A DNA stretch of 27,966 nt. It comes from Scatosoma sp045652965. Its GTDB lineage: Bacteria; Bacillota; Clostridia; Christensenellales; Borkfalkiaceae. Shown here in pieces: positions 23,969 to 27,966 of this stretch (positions are counted from its first letter, which is position 1; each line of letters begins with the position of its first letter). Where the stretch lies: contig JAZOLI010000028.1 in assembly GCA_045652965.1 (NCBI GenBank), positions 1-27,966 on the forward strand. The letters run 5' to 3'. The position numbers and the translations under genes were made by a program. Below the pieces are notes generated by a model, which made no database searches, was not told the origin of the DNA, and saw only the letters and a program-made list of their open reading frames with translations.

Positions 23969-23988
23969 GCATTGTAAAATAAAAACAA

Positions 23989-24022
23989 CCCCGTTTGGAT
24001 GATTTTCAAGCGGGGCATTTTT
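23989..24022 (+). terminator. Terminator after grpE
   Basis: CCCCGTTTG (23989-23997) pairs with CAAGCGGGG (24007-24015), one G-U pair, 9-base loop, then CATTTTTC. Confidence 0.85.
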
Positions 24023-24091
24023 CATCGATAGAAAGGCGCGCGCATTTCACTTGGATTTTACAGTTCATATTTAAAAAAAATTAAAAAGTTG

Positions 24092-24120
24092 TTGACTATG
24101 CGAATAAAATAGTGTATAAT
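24092..24120 (+). promoter_or_regulatory. Promoter of the tandem-repeat lipoprotein gene
   Basis: TTGACT at 24092-24097 and a perfect TATAAT at 24115-24120 are separated by 17 bases, with TG immediately before the -10. The leader to the ATG at 24193 is about 65 bases, with an AGTAGGTG ribosome binding site near 24179-24186. Confidence 0.85.
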
Positions 24121-24192
24121 GAATATGGGAAATAATCTATAAACGATTTATTTTCAAATAAGCAAGAAACAATAAAAAGTAGGTGTTATAAA

Positions 24193-27100
24193 ATGAGAGC
24201 ATTAAAAAAATTTTTAGTGGCTTCAAGTTTGGCGGTAGTGATGCTTTTCGCAGGCGCTTTTTCGGCTTGTGCGGACTTCATGGGGGCGCTGAATCCTCCG
24301 ACGAATTCTTCGACGAGTTCTTCCAACGAGCCTGACGCGGAAGCGCCCGTAGGGATCACTGCGGTATACGAACAATCGTCGCAGGTGTTTGTGGATACGC
24401 CGCTTGACGATTTGAAAAAAGATTTGACGGTGTTCTTAGAGTTTGAAGAAGAAGAGATAGAACAATCTTCTGAGGAAAGCACGGAAGAAACTTCTGATGA
24501 AACTTCGGAAGAAACTTCTGATGAAACTTCGGAAGAAACTTCGGAAGAAACTTCTGATGAAACTTCGGAAGAAACTTCGGATGAGGCGACGGTGGCGGCT
24601 CTTGCGGAAGAAGCGGAAACGACGGAAGATTATACGTTGTCGGGTACGCTTGCCGTTGGTGAGAGCGTAATCACCATTACATACAACCCCGACGCCAGCT
24701 TAACGGCGACGTTCACGGTGGTGGTGAGCGAAAAGAGTGAAGTGGGCGAACATACGCACTCGTTTACAAATTACGTGAGCGATGGCAACGCAACTTGCAA
24801 AGCGGACGGCACGAAAACGGCTGTTTGCGATGATGAGACCTGCGCTGAAACGGACACGATTGTAGACGTTGGCTCGATGCTTTCGCACGAATATACGAGC
24901 TACGTGAGCGACAACAATGCAACCTGCAAAGCGGATGGAACAAAGACGGCTTCCTGTGACTATGGTTGTGGCGAAACGGATACGGTGGCAGACGTTGGCT
25001 CGATGCTTTCGCACGAATATACGAGCTACGTGAGCGACAACAACGCAACCTGCAAAGCGGATGGAACAAAGACGGCTTCCTGCGACTACGGTTGTGGCGA
25101 AACGGATACAATCACGGACGTGGGCACGGCACTTTTGCACGTGTTTACAAATTACGTAAGCGACAATAACGCGACCTGTACGCAAGACGGCACGAAGACG
25201 GCTTCTTGCGACCGTGATTGCGGAGAAAAAGACACAATTGCAGACGAAAAATCTGCTCTTGGACACGAATATACAAAATACGTTTCCGATAACAATGCGA
25301 CTTGTACGCAAGACGGCACGAAGACGGCTTCCTGCAACCGCGGCTGTGGAGAAACGGATATTGTCACGGACGTAAAATCTGCGCTCGGTCACAAATACAC
25401 GAACTATGTAAGCGATAACAATGCAACGTGCGAAGAAGACGGCACGAAGACGGCTTCCTGCGATAATGGTTGCGGTAAAAAGGATACAATCACGGACGTA
25501 GATTCGAAGCTCGGTCACAAGTATACGACCTACGTTTCCGATGGCAACGCGACCTGTGAAGAAGATGGAACAAAGACGGCTTCTTGCGACAACGGTTGCG
25601 ACAAAAAGGATACAATCACGGACGTAGATTCGAAGCTCGGTCACAAGTATACGAACTATATAAGCAATAACGACGCGACGCTCGGAAAAGACGGCACAAA
25701 AACGGCTACGTGCGACAATGGTTGTGGCAAAAAGGATACGATTGCAGACGAAGGCTCTGCGCTTGAACATAGCTATACAAACTATGTAAGTGACGGCAAC
25801 GCGACTTGTACGCAAGACGGCACGAAGACGGCGGTGTGCGACAACGGTTGCGGAACAACGAACACGATCACGGACGTTGGCACGAAGCTCGGTCACTTGT
25901 TTACGACCTACGTTTCCGATAACAACGCAACGTGCGAAGAAGACGGCACAGAAACGGCAGTTTGCGATCGTGAAAATTGTGAAGTAACGCATACGCGCCG
26001 GGAAGAAAATTCCGCACTGGGGCACACCTACGTAGCGAGCGTTACCGCGCCTACTTGTACGGAGAAAGGGTATACCACGCACACCTGCGGTTGTGGAGAT
26101 AGTTACGTGGACACCTACGTAAACGCGCTCGGTCACAAGTATACGAATTACGTTTCCGATGGCAACGCGACCTGCGAAGCAGACGGCACGAAAACGGCTT
26201 CTTGTGACAACGGTTGCGGTGAAACGGACACGATCACAGATGTTGGCTCGAAGCTTGGACACAAATACACGAACTATGTAAGCGATAACAATGCAACGTG
26301 CGAAGAAGACGGCACGAAGACGGCTTCCTGCGATAATGGTTGCGGTAAAAAGGATACGCTTACGGACGTAGATTCGAAGCTCGGTCACAAGTATACGACC
26401 TACGTTTCCGATAACAACGCGACTTGTACGCAAGACGGCACGAAGACGGCTTCTTGCGACCATGGCTGCGGAGAAACGGATACGGTTACGGACGTAAAAT
26501 CTGCGCTTGGGCACGAATACACGACCTACGTTTCCAATAACGACGCGACTTGCGAAGTAGACGGCACGAAGACGGCTACGTGCGACAATGATTGCGGCGA
26601 AACGGACACGATCACGGACGTTGGCACGAAGCTCGGTCATGCATACACGAACTACGTTTCTAATAACGACGCAACTTGCGAAGAAGACGGCACAAAAACG
26701 GCTACGTGCGACAATGGTTGTGGCAAAAAGGATACGATTGCAGACGAAGGCTCTGTGCTTGGACATTCGTTTAAATTGGGCGAATGCGAGCGTTGTACGG
26801 CGACAAACCATATTTCCATGATAACGGCGCCGACGGTAGAGAATGCGTATTACGGCGAAGCGATGACTCTTTCGGACGGTGTTGTGCAAAACGAGCGCGG
26901 AGAAACGGTAACGGACGGAACTTGGACGATTACGGGCGTGAACTATACGGTAAGCGGCACGTCGAAAGAAATCAAGGTAAAAGCCTATGTAACCTTTACG
27001 CCTAGCGGCACGGAATATGCGCCTGTTTCGAAAGAGATTGAGGCTCTTTTGCTTGCGGTTGCGAAATACGGTTCTAACTATTACGTAACGGTCGACGGCG

Positions 27101-27966
27101 CGCTTAGCGCAGCAAATGCAAAAAATTCGGGCAAGGTTTACGTGTTGCCGTTGGGAAGCGAAATCGATAGCGGTAGAGCGAAGATCGCAAAAACGGTTGC
27201 GGTTGTCACCGAAATCAAATCAAAAGTGACGCTCATGTTGCCCTATTTGGAGAGCAGGTTAGATACGACGGTTGCTTACGTGCTTGTAAACGATAACAAC
27301 GCATATAAACAAACTGCATACGGAAAAGCCGAGTATTTGTGCAATCAACTTTATATCGCGGAAGAGCACACGCTTTCAAACGTCGGTACGATTAACGTTG
27401 CGGGCGAAGTGTGTGGCGGTATGCACATGAACTATAACACAAGCGGCAACGCTAACTCGTTGACGGCAGGTCGTCACGCGCAAATCAATTTGGGCGCGAA
27501 TGCCAAGCTGATTAGCACGGGCACGGTAAATTGCTACGGCTTCATCAATGAAGAAGAGCAAAACAATGGTTCGGAATTTATCGTAGAAAAGGGCAAAGTG
27601 ACGGTAATGTTCACCATCGTCGAATATCGTGGCGGTCAAAGATACTTCGGAATGATCGATCCTAGCAATAGTAAAGTGAAAGAAGCGATTGCGGCGGCGG
27701 CGGCGGACGGATTGGATAGCACTCCTGGTAAATATACGCCGGATACCTTGCAGGCTTCTCCGTTTAACCGTTTCTACGTTGAATCGGTGACGGCGAAAAC
27801 TACGGTAAAATACGGCGCGCAAATGATTGGATATATCGTTTTGTGGGCGGATTCCGATAACCAAGAAACTACGATGAATTTGATTAACAATAGCGACGGT
27901 ATCATCGCATTGACCAATCAAAACAGTAGCGTGACGTACAAATACGATTATCAAACGCATAAGACG
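24193..27966 (+). CDS. Giant tandem Cys/His-repeat surface lipoprotein, partial (3' end outside window)
   Basis: The frame is open from ATG 24193 to the last base, 1258 codons with no stop, so the protein is incomplete. The signal peptide ends AFSAC with lipidated Cys26. Residues about 55-180 look like a bacterial Ig-like domain (DTPLDDLKKDLTV ... YTLSGTLAVGESVITITY ... FTVVV) interrupted by a Ser/Glu/Thr-rich insert (91-131). From 189 to 857 there are sixteen tandem modules, mostly 42 residues, of the form H-x-YT-x-YVSDNNATC-x-x-DGTKTA-x-C-x-x-GCG-x-x-DT, a module common in Clostridia surface proteins. The remainder (858-1258) is beta-rich and includes a YYVTVDGALSAANAKNSGKV segment typical of extracellular beta-helix or spacer domains. 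No catalytic motif is visible in the part present. It is a likely adhesin or surface scaffold with its own promoter. Confidence 0.9.
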   Translation, partial: MRALKKFLVASSLAVVMLFAGAFSACADFMGALNPPTNSSTSSSNEPDAEAPVGITAVYEQSSQVFVDTPLDDLKKDLTVFLEFEEEEIEQSSEESTEETSDETSEETSDETSEETSEETSDETSEETSDEATVAALAEEAETTEDYTLSGTLAVGESVITITYNPDASLTATFTVVVSEKSEVGEHTHSFTNYVSDGNATCKADGTKTAVCDDETCAETDTIVDVGSMLSHEYTSYVSDNNATCKADGTKTASCDYGCGETDTVADVGSMLSHEYTSYVSDNNATCKADGTKTASCDYGCGETDTITDVGTALLHVFTNYVSDNNATCTQDGTKTASCDRDCGEKDTIADEKSALGHEYTKYVSDNNATCTQDGTKTASCNRGCGETDIVTDVKSALGHKYTNYVSDNNATCEEDGTKTASCDNGCGKKDTITDVDSKLGHKYTTYVSDGNATCEEDGTKTASCDNGCDKKDTITDVDSKLGHKYTNYISNNDATLGKDGTKTATCDNGCGKKDTIADEGSALEHSYTNYVSDGNATCTQDGTKTAVCDNGCGTTNTITDVGTKLGHLFTTYVSDNNATCEEDGTETAVCDRENCEVTHTRREENSALGHTYVASVTAPTCTEKGYTTHTCGCGDSYVDTYVNALGHKYTNYVSDGNATCEADGTKTASCDNGCGETDTITDVGSKLGHKYTNYVSDNNATCEEDGTKTASCDNGCGKKDTLTDVDSKLGHKYTTYVSDNNATCTQDGTKTASCDHGCGETDTVTDVKSALGHEYTTYVSNNDATCEVDGTKTATCDNDCGETDTITDVGTKLGHAYTNYVSNNDATCEEDGTKTATCDNGCGKKDTIADEGSVLGHSFKLGECERCTATNHISMITAPTVENAYYGEAMTLSDGVVQNERGETVTDGTWTITGVNYTVSGTSKEIKVKAYVTFTPSGTEYAPVSKEIEALLLAVAKYGSNYYVTVDGALSAANAKNSGKVYVLPLGSEIDSGRAKIAKTVAVVTEIKSKVTLMLPYLESRLDTTVAYVLVNDNNAYKQTAYGKAEYLCNQLYIAEEHTLSNVGTINVAGEVCGGMHMNYNTSGNANSLTAGRHAQINLGANAKLISTGTVNCYGFINEEEQNNGSEFIVEKGKVTVMFTIVEYRGGQRYFGMIDPSNSKVKEAIAAAAADGLDSTPGKYTPDTLQASPFNRFYVESVTAKTTVKYGAQMIGYIVLWADSDNQETTMNLINNSDGIIALTNQNSSVTYKYDYQTHKT
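24463..24585 (+). repeat. Low-complexity Ser-Glu-Glu-Thr coding repeat
   Basis: An imperfect 12-base unit (GAAACTTCTGAT / GAAACTTCGGAA) repeats about ten times, encoding ETSD/ETSE units. The almost identical codons make it liable to slippage in whole-codon steps, which would change length without breaking the frame. Confidence 0.88.
24757..26763 (+). repeat. Sixteen tandem 126-base coding repeats
   Basis: Module starts (His codon) are at 24757, 24886, 25012, 25138, 25264, 25390, 25516, 25642, 25768, 25894, 26023, 26134, 26260, 26386, 26512 and 26638, ending at the partial module from 26764. The period is 126 bases except the first (129), the tenth (129) and the eleventh (111). Modules at 24886 and 25012 are nearly identical in DNA. 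The module at 25642 has lost its first cysteine, and the one at 26023 belongs to a different subtype (TAPTCTEKGYTTHTC). Confidence 0.93.

Noticed and set aside
24757..26763. Possible CRISPR array
   Set aside because: The 126-base units are contiguous coding modules without unique spacers and stay in one reading frame; no cas genes are nearby.
24700..26889. A 729-codon open frame on the minus strand
   Set aside because: It is antisense to the tandem-repeat lipoprotein; its length comes from the repeated 126-base unit having no stop in that frame. No ribosome binding site, and the + strand has signal peptide, promoter and known modules.

Overview
The window looks like chromosome of an uncultured, probably gut-dwelling member of the Bacillota (Clostridia, perhaps Christensenellales-like). 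This is inferred from strong AGGAGG-type ribosome binding sites, sigma-A promoters (TTGACx-N17-TATAAT), U-tailed intrinsic terminators, many lipoproteins with lipoboxes, and Clostridia-style surface repeat modules (InlB-like B repeats, GLUG repeats, Cys/His 42-residue repeats). All intact genes are on the + strand. Base composition is intermediate, apart from one AT-rich gene near the left edge. No taxonomic search was possible.

Layout. (1) 1-840: a terminator, then an AT-rich orphan gene with its own promoter, flanked by copies of a GTCCCAYACA motif; it looks acquired. (2) 900-1820: a monocistronic short-chain dehydrogenase between a strong promoter and a perfect palindromic terminator. (3) 1840-2990: a gene graveyard of three joined remnants: a minus-strand C-terminus, an internal piece of a GH127-like glycosidase, and the C-terminus of an endonuclease/exonuclease/phosphatase-family protein. 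(4) 3020-7115: a secreted hydrolase cluster. It holds a Cys-repeat SGNH/GDSL esterase lipoprotein, a second and decayed endonuclease/exonuclease/phosphatase lipoprotein gene (AUA at the start position plus a frameshift), and an alkaline phosphatase lipoprotein. Two near-identical promoters drive the cluster. (5) 7176-7880: a LOG-family nucleotide phosphoribohydrolase. (6) 7927-19780: a single probable operon for cell-surface proteins: two small membrane-anchored proteins, a 2190-residue B-repeat/GLUG lipoprotein, a 1090-residue fibronectin-III-like lipoprotein, and an integral membrane HExxH protein. (7) 19766-24021: housekeeping genes rpsB-tsf, then obgE-yhbY, then grpE. (8) 24092 to the end: the start of another giant lipoprotein with sixteen tandem modules, running off the window.

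How it fits together. The accessory part is dominated by exported lipoproteins that could bind, degrade or dephosphorylate extracellular material (esterase, phosphatase, nuclease/phosphodiesterase-like protein, adhesin-like repeat proteins). The most system-like unit is the five-gene operon in region 6, where two giant repeat lipoproteins are co-transcribed with small surface proteins and a putative membrane metalloprotease. The translation and chaperone genes are conventional in sequence but not in their usual neighbourhoods.
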